The notes beneath the pieces were generated by a model, which searched no databases, was not told where the DNA came from, and saw only the letters and a program-made list of their open reading frames with translations. Source: Alphaproteobacteria bacterium (lineage in GTDB: Bacteria; Pseudomonadota; Alphaproteobacteria; Micropepsales; Micropepsaceae). From it: DNA of 64,000 nucleotides. Numbering within the stretch: position 1 is the stretch's first letter; each line of letters begins with the position of its first letter. A program made the position numbers and the translations under genes. The stretch spans positions 211,805 through 275,804 of the forward strand of contig JAGWNK010000001.1 of NCBI GenBank assembly GCA_028871345.1, given 5' to 3'. Positions 48,740 to 57,967 of this stretch are shown piece after piece.

Positions 48740-49315
48740 ATGCCGGACGCCGCGCATCTGCGAAACCGCCTTCCGGCCGTCGCCGCGACCGCCCTGCTGC
48801 ATTTCGTAATCATCGCTGCCCTGGTAAACGCGATTCCGAAGTCCACGCGCCAGAAAGCGCCGGAACCCGAAGAGACTTTCATTCTGATGCCGTCCGAACC
48901 AAAAGCGCCGCCCCTGCCTACCAGGCGCAGCTATTCGGGCGAGACAGGGATCACGCAAACAGGCCCGCGCTACTCTCTGCCGGGTTGGCTGCAGAACCAA
49001 ACCGACGTGAATGGCATCGGCTTGGCCCTGCAATCCTGCGCCCCGGAGAACCTGGGCAGTCTGGATGCGAGCGTCCGCAGGAAGTGTCACCAGCTTGAGA
49101 CGGCGCTGCTGTCCACCCGCGATAGCCTGCCGGGGGCATTTCGGATCAAGAACAGCACGCGTTGGGAGACGGAACTTCTGATTAAGCAAGGTCCACTGCT
49201 GGTGCCGTGTGCGTCGCCCAACAATCCCCTGGATGTTCTCTATACACTGGGCTGCATCTCAAAACTGATCCGGAACGGCTATCACCCGGAAGATATTCAG
49301 CACTATCAGCGCTAG
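48740..49315 (+). CDS. Membrane-anchored periplasmic protein of unknown function
   Basis: About 191 residues from ATG 48740 (a GTG at 48713 is also in frame). A single N-terminal transmembrane helix (LPAVAATALLHFVIIAALVNA) is followed by a proline-rich linker (KAPEPEETFILMPSEPKAPPLP) and a small Cys-containing domain (Cys in LQSCAPENLG, RKCHQL, VPCASP, LGCISK). The layout recalls TonB-like or division-linked periplasmic anchors, but no known domain is recognisable. Four mature cysteines could form disulfides. Confidence 0.7.
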   Translation: MPDAAHLRNRLPAVAATALLHFVIIAALVNAIPKSTRQKAPEPEETFILMPSEPKAPPLPTRRSYSGETGITQTGPRYSLPGWLQNQTDVNGIGLALQSCAPENLGSLDASVRRKCHQLETALLSTRDSLPGAFRIKNSTRWETELLIKQGPLLVPCASPNNPLDVLYTLGCISKLIRNGYHPEDIQHYQR

Positions 49316-49339
49316 CCGGCGTCGCGCAACCGCAGCATC

Positions 49340-49807
49340 TCAACCCGGCACGCGCCCCGTCAACTGAAGCCACCAGCGGAAGCAGCGGTGACCCCGGTCG
49401 ACCGGTTCGCAATACATCAGCGGACAGCCGCCGACGATGGCTGTGATTCCGCGCCTCTTGCACTCCTCGGCCGCTTCGTCGGAGGCGCTGCCCGCACCGA
49501 AGGAACGGTGAAACCAGACGCGTCGGACACCCTTCTCAGCGCATTTCCGCACAACGCCCAGAGCCGCATCCGGATGCGTGGCAATCACGACACCGTCGAT
49601 GTCCCCGGGAATTGACGTCACGTCGGGATAGCAGGGAATCCCTTCAATCTCGGTCGCATTGGGATTGATCGGCAGCACTTCGAAACCGGTGTCGCGAAGT
49701 TTGTGGAAAATGGCATTTCCTACCCCGCGCGATTGCCGGGAGACGCCGGCCACGGCGATGCGCTTGCCGGCAAGGAATTCGACGATGCTGGACGGTGTCC
49801 TGGTCAT
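49340..49807 (-). CDS. CoA-binding domain protein (YccU-like)
   Basis: A 155-residue single Rossmann-type CoA-binding domain. The motifs KRIAVAGVSRQSRGVGNAIFHKL, EVLPINPNA, VVIATHPDAA, VWFHRSFGAGSASDEAAEEC and the GGCPLMYCEP end match the stand-alone family related to succinyl-CoA synthetase alpha. Function unknown; it probably binds CoA or a nucleotide. The next minus-strand gene upstream (DUF1289) starts at 50125. Confidence 0.9.
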   Translation of the reverse strand: MTRTPSSIVEFLAGKRIAVAGVSRQSRGVGNAIFHKLRDTGFEVLPINPNATEIEGIPCYPDVTSIPGDIDGVVIATHPDAALGVVRKCAEKGVRRVWFHRSFGAGSASDEAAEECKRRGITAIVGGCPLMYCEPVDRGHRCFRWWLQLTGRVPG

Positions 49808-49870
49808 GGTTCTGCGGGATGCTTTCGCTGCGATGCCAATTTCGCGCGGCCATGTCGACGACTCTTTGAC

Positions 49871-50125
49871 TTATCGCAAAACTCGATGTCCGTCCTTCGG
49901 TCCCATGGTGATCTCGGGGGCGTCGTCCGATCCAGACGAAGCGTCGCCCCTGATCCGGCGATCGCCGAGCCGATCCATTCGTCCCGCCAGCGCCTGCATG
50001 ACCGCGTCACGTTCTTCGTCACTCATGCTTGCCCAGCGGGCAATTTCGTCGATCATGCGGCCGCAGCCGCGGCAGAGGCCGGACTGTTCATCCATCAGGC
50101 AAACTTTTATGCAGGGTGTCTGCAT
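49871..50125 (-). CDS. DUF1289 family Cys-rich protein
   Basis: An 84-residue protein whose N-terminus is the DUF1289 signature: CIKVCLMDEQSGLCRGCGR, then EIARWASMSDEERDAVM. The four cysteines at about 5, 9, 18 and 21 probably bind a metal or iron-sulfur cluster. The C-terminal tail is variable. The family is widespread in proteobacteria and uncharacterised. It lies 63 bp upstream of the CoA-binding gene on the same strand and may be co-transcribed. Confidence 0.88.
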   Translation of the reverse strand: MQTPCIKVCLMDEQSGLCRGCGRMIDEIARWASMSDEERDAVMQALAGRMDRLGDRRIRGDASSGSDDAPEITMGPKDGHRVLR

Positions 50126-50229
50126 TCGGGAAACCGTTCCTTAACCGCTGTCGTCCAACGCGCAGGGTGCGACTTAACTTCCACTTAATGGGCCGTTCGT
50201 AGACTTAACACTCGCAGCCGGAGTGCGAC

Positions 50230-50760
50230 ATGGCCAAGGCACAGTTCCACAAGAACCAGCGCGTCTACGTCAAGCCCGTGGGCACCTGGGCGCTTGTCGA
50301 GCACGTTGTCCCGCATTGGGCAAAGGGTCTGGTCGAACCCATCAGGGTCCATTACGACTGCGGCCTTGGTCGCGAATTCACGGCGGAGGAACTGCAAGCG
50401 GAAGAGCCGGTGACCGACAGGTCGGCCTCCACCGCCGAGCGCTGGCGCGTCGTTCGTGCCCGCAACAAGTGGCAGCCGACGGAAGATTGCTCGCGGCATC
50501 CCGTTCCCGGCACTTATCCGGTCGTCATTACGGGTGAGGCGGAGTGGGGCGGCTGGCGCGTTCCGGGAGCTGAATACGACCTCGATCCGCTGAAAACCGA
50601 GAAGCAGGCGCGCATGATCGCCTCGGTACCCGCCCTGGCGGGGATTGCGAAGAACCTCGTGGACTGGGCGCGCAGTTCCGGGGAAGAGATGCCGACGGCT
50701 CTGGCCGACTTGGCGCACAACGCGCAGGACATTCTCGCGGCCATCGAGCGGGATGGCTGA
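50230..50760 (+). CDS. Conserved-type hypothetical cytosolic protein
   Basis: A 176-residue soluble protein, start ATG 50230. The N-terminal half is beta-rich with Trp residues and a KOW/SH3-like feel (HKNQRVYVKPVGTWALVEHV, WAKGLVEPIRVHYDCGLGREF). The C-terminal third is helical (LAGIAKNLVDWARSSGEEM). No catalytic motif is visible. It overlaps the PAS_5 gene by 8 bp, so the two are coupled. Confidence 0.75.
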   Translation: MAKAQFHKNQRVYVKPVGTWALVEHVVPHWAKGLVEPIRVHYDCGLGREFTAEELQAEEPVTDRSASTAERWRVVRARNKWQPTEDCSRHPVPGTYPVVITGEAEWGGWRVPGAEYDLDPLKTEKQARMIASVPALAGIAKNLVDWARSSGEEMPTALADLAHNAQDILAAIERDG

Positions 50761-51322
50761 CCAAGGCACGCTGGGCGGCAGGAACGACATGATGCAGGCG
50801 TCGAACGCGCCTTCCCTGATCGCCCAGACGAGCTCGGTCGAACCGATCGCGTTCGAGCTGCTGGAAAGCAAGGTCGTGCGTATCGGCGTCGATTGTTGGA
50901 CAAAACACCGTCGTGGCCGGCGCTTTCCCGCCCGCCACGACATTCAGCCCCGCGAATTGGCCGGGGCGCTGCGAAACATGATTCTTCTGCGTGTCATCGA
51001 CAGCGGCGTCGATTTCGAAAATCGAATCGTCGGGGATGCCCAAGTCCGCGCCTTTGCCATACCCCTTCAGCGGCGGCGTTTCAGCGAAGTGGCCGCCGAC
51101 GCCCCTGTCTTTGGTTTCGTGGTCGGCGGCCTGCTCGAAGGCGTGGTCCAGAAACGTGAGCCGGTGGCCATTCGCGGACGTGTCGGTCGAGACATTCCCC
51201 AAGCCAACTTCACGGACACTGAGAGCGCGATTCTGCCTCTGGGCGCGACCGATGACGCCGTCGATCACATAGCGGTCTTCAGCAGTTATGTGATGCGGGG
51301 TACGTCGACCTACAGCATGTAG
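50753..51322 (+). CDS. PAS_5-type sensory domain protein
   Basis: A 189-residue protein started at ATG 50753, overlapping the upstream stop by 8 bp. The core (about 50-170) resembles the PAS_5 domain found as single-domain proteins in Rhodospirillales and relatives: LRNMILLRVIDSGVDFENRIVGDAQV, then a QRRRFSEVA loop and GRDIPQANFTDTESAILPLG. No output domain is present, so it would act on a partner. Ligand unknown. The following 220 bp (51323-51542) hold no gene I can support and probably contain the DUF898 promoter. Confidence 0.82.
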   Translation: MADQGTLGGRNDMMQASNAPSLIAQTSSVEPIAFELLESKVVRIGVDCWTKHRRGRRFPARHDIQPRELAGALRNMILLRVIDSGVDFENRIVGDAQVRAFAIPLQRRRFSEVAADAPVFGFVVGGLLEGVVQKREPVAIRGRVGRDIPQANFTDTESAILPLGATDDAVDHIAVFSSYVMRGTSTYSM

Positions 51323-51542
51323 CGACCCACACGCTGTCCTCAGATCAGCTGTCGACCGCTCTTTCGTCAGATCGCCCCAAGCGCGAAATATATCCCCGCC
51401 GCGGGCTCGCCGGCCGAGCCGTCAACCAAGTTTCTCCGCGATCCGCCTGGTTCTATCCGGTTTCGGCGAAGGCACACCCGTCCGGGTGGTGTAGGGCCGC
51501 GATCTCAGGCAACATCGCGTTTTGAGGGACGGGGACAAAGCA

Positions 51543-52619
51543 ATGCCGGACGGGGCGGCGGACAACGCGACGACGGCCGAACCGACTCGCTACGGCTTCG
51601 AGTTCCGCGGCACGGGGAGCGAATACTTCCGCATCTGGATCGTGAACCTGGCGCTCACCATACTGACGCTGGGCGTCTTCAGCGCTTGGGCCAAGGTGCG
51701 GACCCTGCGCTATTTCCGCGGCAACACCTTCATTGCTGGCCACGCCTTCGATTATCACGCCTCCCCATTGCGCATCCTGATCGGGCGCATCATCGCCGTC
51801 AGCCTGTTCTTCGGCTACGAAATCTCCGCCGCCGTCGAGCCGATCTACGCCTCGGCCTGGCTGTTGGTCATCGGCGTGGCGCTGCCCTGGCTTGTCAACG
51901 CGAGCCTGCGCTTCAACGCCCGCTACACGAGTTACCGCAATGTCCGCTTCTATTTCCACGGCCGGTATTTCGAGGCGCTCGTCGCTTATGTGCTGTGGCC
52001 GATCGGCGGTTTCGCCACGTTGGGTCTCTTGATGCCTGCGGCCCGGAGGGCGCGCGATTTCTTCTATACCAACAACCATACCTTCGGCGGACGGCCATTC
52101 CACACCCAGTTCTCCGCCGGAGCGATTTATCTCATCTACTTCATCGGCGTGATGACGACGTTCGTGACGCTCGGGCTGGCATTCGGCGGCGCCTGGTACG
52201 GCGGCAGCCGCGTTCTCAAATATCTACACCTGACCGTCAACAAGAGCCTCATTACGGGCCTGGTGATCGGATTTTACGCCTTTGTCTATTTGGTGATCGT
52301 ATCGATCGCGCCGGCGATCCATACTTTGATCGTGAATCTGTCCGTCAATCACACGACGCTTGACGGCAAGCACCGAATGCGATCGCGCATGTGGGCTCCC
52401 GCCGTGGCGTGGATCACCGTCACCAACGCCTTGCTGACGCTGCTAACGCTGGGATTCTACTATCCCTGGGCCAAAGTTCGCCTTGCCCGTTACGAGGCAT
52501 CCAAGCTGTCTTTGCTGATGGACGGAGACATCGACGCCTACGCCTCCGACGTCTCCGGAACGCAGAGCGCGGTCGGCGAAGAGATCGGCAGCTTCTTCTC
52601 CTTCGATTTCGGGCTGTGA
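51543..52619 (+). CDS. DUF898 (YjgN-family) polytopic membrane protein
   Basis: A 358-residue membrane protein with about 8 helices in two repeats. Each repeat has the DUF898 signature: FRIWIVNLALTILTLGVFSAWAKVR in the first half, and TNALLTLLTLGFYYPWAKVRLARYEAS in the second. The start is ATG 51543 (a TTG at 51522 is in frame). Function is unknown, but the family is often encoded next to a membrane M48 metallopeptidase, as here with a 2-bp gap. Confidence 0.9.
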   Translation: MPDGAADNATTAEPTRYGFEFRGTGSEYFRIWIVNLALTILTLGVFSAWAKVRTLRYFRGNTFIAGHAFDYHASPLRILIGRIIAVSLFFGYEISAAVEPIYASAWLLVIGVALPWLVNASLRFNARYTSYRNVRFYFHGRYFEALVAYVLWPIGGFATLGLLMPAARRARDFFYTNNHTFGGRPFHTQFSAGAIYLIYFIGVMTTFVTLGLAFGGAWYGGSRVLKYLHLTVNKSLITGLVIGFYAFVYLVIVSIAPAIHTLIVNLSVNHTTLDGKHRMRSRMWAPAVAWITVTNALLTLLTLGFYYPWAKVRLARYEASKLSLLMDGDIDAYASDVSGTQSAVGEEIGSFFSFDFGL

Positions 52620-52621
52620 CC

Positions 52622-53659
52622 ATGCACGTCGACGGACGCTACTTTTTCCCGCATTCGGCCCGCTTCGTGACCGCACGCGCGACGCTGGAAGATGATGGGG
52701 TCCTCAAGATCACCGGTGAGGACAACGCACCGTTGGCAGAAGTCAGGATTCGGGCGGTGCAGGTGTCATCGCGCCTAGCCAACATCGCGCGGCGGTTGAC
52801 CTTGCCGGATGGCGCCTGCTTCGAAACCTACGACAACGACGGCGTTGACGATCTCCTGCGCGAAGCGCGCCGATTCGGCGCCGACAGCTGGGTAGACCGT
52901 CTCGAACGGTCGTGGAAATCGGTGGTCGTGTCGGTCGCGCTGGCCGGACTCGCGGGCTATGCCTTCGTGGCGTTCGGTATTCCCGCTATCGCCGCCAAGC
53001 TTGCCCAGGATACGCCTCCGGCAGTGTCACAACTCCTGGCGGAGCAGACCATGGCGGCCCTCGATCGCACCTATCTCAAGCCGTCGACGCTCTCCGCCGC
53101 CGATCGCGCCAAGGCCGAGGCGCTTTTCAAGCGTGTCGCCGCCAACGAACCGCGCGGGCCGGGGGGCTACCATCTCGTGTTCCGTGACGGCGGGGTGCTC
53201 GCCGCCAATGCTTTCGCGCTGCCCGACGGGCGCGTGGTGATGACCGACGAGCTGTGGCATCTGGTCAGGAACGACGAGGAGATCGAAGGCGTATTCGCTC
53301 ACGAGATGTCCCACGTCAATCATGCGCACGGCCTGACGCGCGTATACGAGGCTTCGCTGGTTCCCGCTGCGATCGCCGTGGTCACCGGCGACCTTTCGCA
53401 GGTGAGCCAATTGGCTGTGATCCTGCCGGGCATCCTGGCGCAATCGGCGTATTCCCGCGAATTCGAGCAGCAGGCCGACGACGATGCCGCCGCCACCATG
53501 ATGCGCATCGGCGCACGCCCGGCCCGGTTGGCGGCATTCCTCGAACGCCTCGAGGCAAAAACCTGCGGCAAAGGGGGTTGCGGTCCCAGCTGGCTCGGCA
53601 GCCATCCGCGCACTGCCATTCGTGCAGACCGGTTGCGCGCGGAAGACAGCAAAAAATAG
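52622..53659 (+). CDS. M48-family metallopeptidase, membrane-anchored
   Basis: A 345-residue protein. Residues 1-95 form a cytosolic domain that may bind the partner, residues about 101-122 are a transmembrane helix, and the peptidase domain (about 135-345) has the zinc motif HEMSH (His227, Glu228, His231) and a third ligand Glu in SREFEQQADDDA. This is the Ste24/BepA-like layout with the catalytic domain outside the cytoplasm. It follows the DUF898 gene by 2 bp, so the pair probably works together in envelope protein quality control. Confidence 0.9.
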   Translation: MHVDGRYFFPHSARFVTARATLEDDGVLKITGEDNAPLAEVRIRAVQVSSRLANIARRLTLPDGACFETYDNDGVDDLLREARRFGADSWVDRLERSWKSVVVSVALAGLAGYAFVAFGIPAIAAKLAQDTPPAVSQLLAEQTMAALDRTYLKPSTLSAADRAKAEALFKRVAANEPRGPGGYHLVFRDGGVLAANAFALPDGRVVMTDELWHLVRNDEEIEGVFAHEMSHVNHAHGLTRVYEASLVPAAIAVVTGDLSQVSQLAVILPGILAQSAYSREFEQQADDDAAATMMRIGARPARLAAFLERLEAKTCGKGGCGPSWLGSHPRTAIRADRLRAEDSKK

Positions 53660-53723
53660 CAGCCGATCCACGTCGCTTTCGGGTATATCGGGACGGCCAA
53701 ACGCAAGCTTCCGGACCGACACC

Positions 53724-56342
53724 ATGCGAACCGACGAGCCGCACGCCATTCATCTCAAGGACTATCGTCCACCAGAGTACACGATCTCGGAGATCGCGCT
53801 CGATTTCATCCTCGAACCCGAGGCGACGCGTGTCACGGCGCGATCGCGCGTCTCGCGGGTGGGTGCCAAGGTTCCCCTCCTGCTGAATGGCGGAAATCTC
53901 AAGCTGGTCTCGATCGCGATCAACGGCCGAGCCCTCGGGCCGAAGGACTACAATGTCGAGGCGGAACTTCTCACGATCGCAAATGTTCCCGACCAATTCC
54001 TGCTGGAGATCGTCACCGAGATTTCGCCGGCGCAGAATACGCTGCTGTCGGGCCTCTACACCTCGAAGGGAATCTTCTGTACGCAGTGCGAGGCCGAAGG
54101 TTTCCGGCGCATCACCTACTTCCTCGACCGGCCGGACGTTCTCGCCGTCTACACGACGCGCATCGAGGCCGACCGCACCGCCTATCCCGTGCTGTTGTCG
54201 AACGGCAACCCGGTGGCGCGCGGCGACCTGGAGGGCGGCAGGCATTTTGTCGTCTGGAAGGATCCCTTCCCGAAGCCCTGCTACTTGTTTGCTCTGGTGG
54301 CCGGCGATCTCGGTTCGATCAAGGACGAATTCGTCACCATGTCGGGACGCAAGGTCGATCTCACGATCTTCGTCGAGCATGGCAACGAACCCAAAGCCGC
54401 ATACGCCATGGATTCGCTCAAGCGTGCGATGCGGTGGGACGAACAGAAATACGGCCGCGAGTACGATCTCGACATCTTCATGATCGTCGCCGTTTCGGCG
54501 TTCAACTTCGGAGCCATGGAAAACAAGGGGCTCAACATCTTCAACGACAAGGTGCTGCTGGCCTCGCCGGAAACGGCCACGGACGACGACTACGCGCGCA
54601 TCGAAGGCGTCGTGGCCCACGAGTACTTCCACAATTGGACCGGCGATCGCGTCACTTGCCGTGACTGGTTCCAACTGTCGCTGAAAGAGGGTCTCACCGT
54701 CTTCCGCGACCAGAGTTTCTCGGCCGACCAGCGCTCCGCTCCGGTGAAGCGGATCGAGGACGTGCGTACGCTGCGGCTGCGGCAGTTCCAGGAGGATGCC
54801 GGCCCGCTCGCCCATCCCGTGCAGCCGCAGAGCTATATCTCGATCGACAACTTCTATACGTCCACCGTCTACGAGAAAGGCGCCGAGGTCATCGGCATGC
54901 TCAAGACGCTGGTGGGCGACGAAGGATACCGCAAGGCCACCGATTTGTACTTTGCGCGACACGACGGTCAGGCCGCGACGGTCGAAGACTGGGTCAAGTG
55001 CTTCGAGGATGCGTGCGGACGGGATCTCGGCCAATTCCGCTTGTGGTATCGCCAGGCTGGCACACCCGTGATCGAAGCTTCGGGCCGCTACGACGCGGAG
55101 CAACAGACCTATGTCGTGACGCTGAAGCAGTCGCTGGCACCGACGCCGGGACAGCCTGTTAAGAAACCGATGCACATTCCCGTGCGGCTGGGCCTGGTCG
55201 GTCGGTCCCGGCGAGCGCTGACGTTGACCCTGGAGGGCGAGAACGCCACGGGGCCTGATGAGCGCGTGCTCGAACTGACGGAAGCGCAGCAGACCTTCAC
55301 GTTCGTCCAAGTGCCCGAGGACCCGTTGCTGTCCATCGGGCGGCGCTTTTCGGCACCGGCCATCTACAATGTGCCTCAGAGCGGCGGGGATCGGGCCGTC
55401 CTGATGGCCTCCGACTTGGATTCCTTCAACCGCTGGGAAGCCGGACAGGCAGCAGCGAAAGCCGCCATGCTGGACCTGATGGCGGGACGCACCCAGCAGG
55501 TGGATTCGCACTATATCGAGGCGGTTGGCAAGGTCCTCGCCACCGCGACGGACGACATGGCCTTCGCCGCGCTGATGCTCACTCCGCCGCTCGAAAGCGA
55601 GATCGCCATGGCGATGGAGGTGATTGATCCCGAGGCCATCCATGCTGCGCGCGTCACGCTGATGCGCGCCATCGCCGACGCCCACCGAAACGCTTTCGCA
55701 GTGCTCTATCGCAAACTGTCCGACAACACCCCTTTCCAGACGGATGCGACCTCGGCCGGCCGGCGTGCCCTGCGCAATGCTTGCCTGCGCTATCTGACGG
55801 CCCGCGACGACGAGAATGCGGCCGAGATGGCGTCGACACACTATCACGCCGCGACCAACATGACCGACATGGTCGCCGGCCTCGTCGTGCTGTCGCGCAT
55901 GGTCTCGCCGCGCATGGATGAAGCCTTCGCGCATTTCGCGAAGCGATTCGCCGGCGATCCGCTCGTCCTCGACAAGTGGATGGGACTGCAGGCGATGTCG
56001 CCGCGCGGCGATACGGTCGCACGTGTCCGTTCGCTGACACGCCATCCTGCCTTTGACATCAAGAACCCCAACCGCGTGCGAGCTCTGATCGGCGCCTTTT
56101 CCGGCAACCAGCTTCGCTTCCATTCGCCCGATGGTTCCGGATACGCCCTCGTGGGAGAGACGATCCGCGCGCTTGACAAGATCAACGCCCAAGTCGCCGC
56201 GCGCATGGCGGGCGCATTCGAGACTTGGCGACGCTTCGATGCGGGGCGCCAGGCCCATATGCGCCAGGAACTTGAGGCGACGCTCAAGACGGCCGGGCTC
56301 TCGTCCAACTTGTTCGAAGTTATGAGCAAGATGTTGGGCTGA
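53724..56342 (+). CDS. pepN: Aminopeptidase N (M1 family)
   Basis: An 872-residue M1 metallopeptidase, the usual PepN size. Exopeptidase motif GAMEN at 263-267; zinc site His299, Glu300, His303 (HEYFHNW) and Glu322 (LKEGLTV). N-terminal beta domain, thermolysin-like catalytic domain, Ig-like domain and the large alpha-helical C-terminal bowl are all present. It trims N-terminal residues from cytosolic peptides. ATG 53724 is chosen; upstream frame is shadow. A 990-codon open frame on the opposite strand is a coding shadow. Confidence 0.97.
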   Translation: MRTDEPHAIHLKDYRPPEYTISEIALDFILEPEATRVTARSRVSRVGAKVPLLLNGGNLKLVSIAINGRALGPKDYNVEAELLTIANVPDQFLLEIVTEISPAQNTLLSGLYTSKGIFCTQCEAEGFRRITYFLDRPDVLAVYTTRIEADRTAYPVLLSNGNPVARGDLEGGRHFVVWKDPFPKPCYLFALVAGDLGSIKDEFVTMSGRKVDLTIFVEHGNEPKAAYAMDSLKRAMRWDEQKYGREYDLDIFMIVAVSAFNFGAMENKGLNIFNDKVLLASPETATDDDYARIEGVVAHEYFHNWTGDRVTCRDWFQLSLKEGLTVFRDQSFSADQRSAPVKRIEDVRTLRLRQFQEDAGPLAHPVQPQSYISIDNFYTSTVYEKGAEVIGMLKTLVGDEGYRKATDLYFARHDGQAATVEDWVKCFEDACGRDLGQFRLWYRQAGTPVIEASGRYDAEQQTYVVTLKQSLAPTPGQPVKKPMHIPVRLGLVGRSRRALTLTLEGENATGPDERVLELTEAQQTFTFVQVPEDPLLSIGRRFSAPAIYNVPQSGGDRAVLMASDLDSFNRWEAGQAAAKAAMLDLMAGRTQQVDSHYIEAVGKVLATATDDMAFAALMLTPPLESEIAMAMEVIDPEAIHAARVTLMRAIADAHRNAFAVLYRKLSDNTPFQTDATSAGRRALRNACLRYLTARDDENAAEMASTHYHAATNMTDMVAGLVVLSRMVSPRMDEAFAHFAKRFAGDPLVLDKWMGLQAMSPRGDTVARVRSLTRHPAFDIKNPNRVRALIGAFSGNQLRFHSPDGSGYALVGETIRALDKINAQVAARMAGAFETWRRFDAGRQAHMRQELEATLKTAGLSSNLFEVMSKMLG

Positions 56343-56422
56343 TTGGCTCGACACCGAGTCTTGCGATTCCCATAATCGGCTGGGCGCGAATCAGCGAAGA
56401 ATCGCGCGCGGGGTGTATTTTC

Positions 56423-57964
56423 ATGGCGGGGCACGAGGCAGCGGCATGGCCCACCGCGTTCCTTCAGGGGACGCTGGGGAAAATTGCGGCCCTTCCGACG
56501 CGGAATATCCGGGCCACGGTTCTGCTCTGCGTCATCGCCATCGCCGGCAGCTTCGCGGCGGCCGGCGCCCTTCAGATGCGCCTCGACCGTGCCCATGCCA
56601 TGCGACAGGCCTCCTATTTCGAGGCACGGCGGGCACGCGACATTGCCGCGGTGATAGAGGCCAACCTCCAGCGGCAGCAGCGGATCGCGCGCCAACTGGC
56701 GTCGCAGGTGTCGCTCGACGCTCCACTGCCCGCCGACATCATCGGCGTCGCGGTATCTGACCGCTACGGGAATGTCGTGCGGGCCGCGGGCGCCGAGATC
56801 GACATGCGCGCCATCGCGGGCGCCGCGCAGGATGGAACCGTCGTGCTGGGCACGCCCGGGCGCACGATCATGGCCTTCCGAAACGACGGCGAGATTGCCG
56901 CACTCGCCTTCGCACCGTCAGCGCTGATACCCGCCGGTTTGACGGACGACGCCGACGTGACGGGCACCGCCGGCTCGATCCTGGCTGGGACGCCCACAGG
57001 CTCCGATGCCGCCGTCGTCCCCGTCGGACGCTGGCCGGTGGCCGTGCGCGTCTCGCTCGACGACGGCGCGGCATTGGCCGCCTGGTACGGTTCGCTGCCG
57101 CTCTATCTCTTCGTCATCATCGGACCGGCCTTGGTGGGTGCCATGCTCGCCGCCGTGTTCGTGCGCGAATTCGAGCGGCGCGCCAAGGCCAGCGAGGCCA
57201 TCCGGTCCCTGCGGTCGACGCGGCCGGCCGAGGCGCGCCTGCTGGTCCGTCTTGCCAACGCCGAACGGGAAGCGGTCGAGGCGCACCGCTCCAGGTCGGA
57301 GTTCGTGGCGCATATGAGTCACGAACTGCGCACCCCCCTGAACGCCGTCATCGGCTTTGCAGAGGTCATCGAGCGCGGGTTCTATGGGCCGGTCGGGCAC
57401 GCCAAATACATCGAATACGCGCGCGACATCGGGCAGGCCGGTCGCAGTCTGCACGCCAAGATCGGCGACATCCTCGAGTTCGCCAATCTTGAGGCCGGCC
57501 GCTATCCGCTGAGACCGCACCGCTTCGACGTCACGGACGTGGTGGCCTCTTGCGTCAGCGAAAGCGCCGGGCGCGCCTTTTCGCGGCGGATCGATCTCGA
57601 CATGGTGCCCTCGTCGCCTGCGCAGGTGATCGCCGATCCTCTGGCCGTGCGCCGCATCGTGACAAACCTGTTGTCGAACGCCCTGCTGTACACGCCGGAG
57701 GGCGGCCGCGTGCGCGTGACCATTCGCGAGGATGAAGGGGCCGTGGCCGTTACCGTCTCGGATTCCGGCAAGGGTTTCAGCCCGGCGGAGGCGGAAGCCG
57801 CAGGAACGGCCTTCCGCCGCTTCGAACGGGTCGGCGTCTCAACGGGAGCTGGCCTCGGTCTGGCCATTGTGATGGGCTTGGCCAGACGCATGGGCGGTGC
57901 CCTGAAGCTCTCCAGCGCGCACGGAGAAGGCACTTCGGCGGAACTGCGCTTGCCCAAAGGCTGA
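56423..57964 (+). CDS. Membrane sensor histidine kinase
   Basis: A 513-residue kinase. Two transmembrane helices (about 30-50 and 225-247) bracket a periplasmic sensor region of about 175 residues with no recognised fold. HisKA (about 290-355) has the phospho-acceptor His300 in MSHELRTPLN; HATPase_c (about 395-510) has NALLYTPEGG, DSGKGF and GAGLGLAIV. No partner response regulator is adjacent, so it is an orphan kinase. Organisation resembles the PdhS/DivL-like kinases of alphaproteobacteria only in broad outline. Its stop lies 3 bp from the convergent sensor gene. Confidence 0.9.
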   Translation: MAGHEAAAWPTAFLQGTLGKIAALPTRNIRATVLLCVIAIAGSFAAAGALQMRLDRAHAMRQASYFEARRARDIAAVIEANLQRQQRIARQLASQVSLDAPLPADIIGVAVSDRYGNVVRAAGAEIDMRAIAGAAQDGTVVLGTPGRTIMAFRNDGEIAALAFAPSALIPAGLTDDADVTGTAGSILAGTPTGSDAAVVPVGRWPVAVRVSLDDGAALAAWYGSLPLYLFVIIGPALVGAMLAAVFVREFERRAKASEAIRSLRSTRPAEARLLVRLANAEREAVEAHRSRSEFVAHMSHELRTPLNAVIGFAEVIERGFYGPVGHAKYIEYARDIGQAGRSLHAKIGDILEFANLEAGRYPLRPHRFDVTDVVASCVSESAGRAFSRRIDLDMVPSSPAQVIADPLAVRRIVTNLLSNALLYTPEGGRVRVTIREDEGAVAVTVSDSGKGFSPAEAEAAGTAFRRFERVGVSTGAGLGLAIVMGLARRMGGALKLSSAHGEGTSAELRLPKG

Positions 57965-57967
57965 TCG

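Noticed and set aside
53382..56354. 990-codon open frame on the minus strand opposite pepN and the M48 gene
   Set aside because: It mirrors the pepN reading frame, is rich in Arg/His/Asp typical of antisense shadows in high-GC DNA, and shows no domain. pepN on the other strand has all its motifs.
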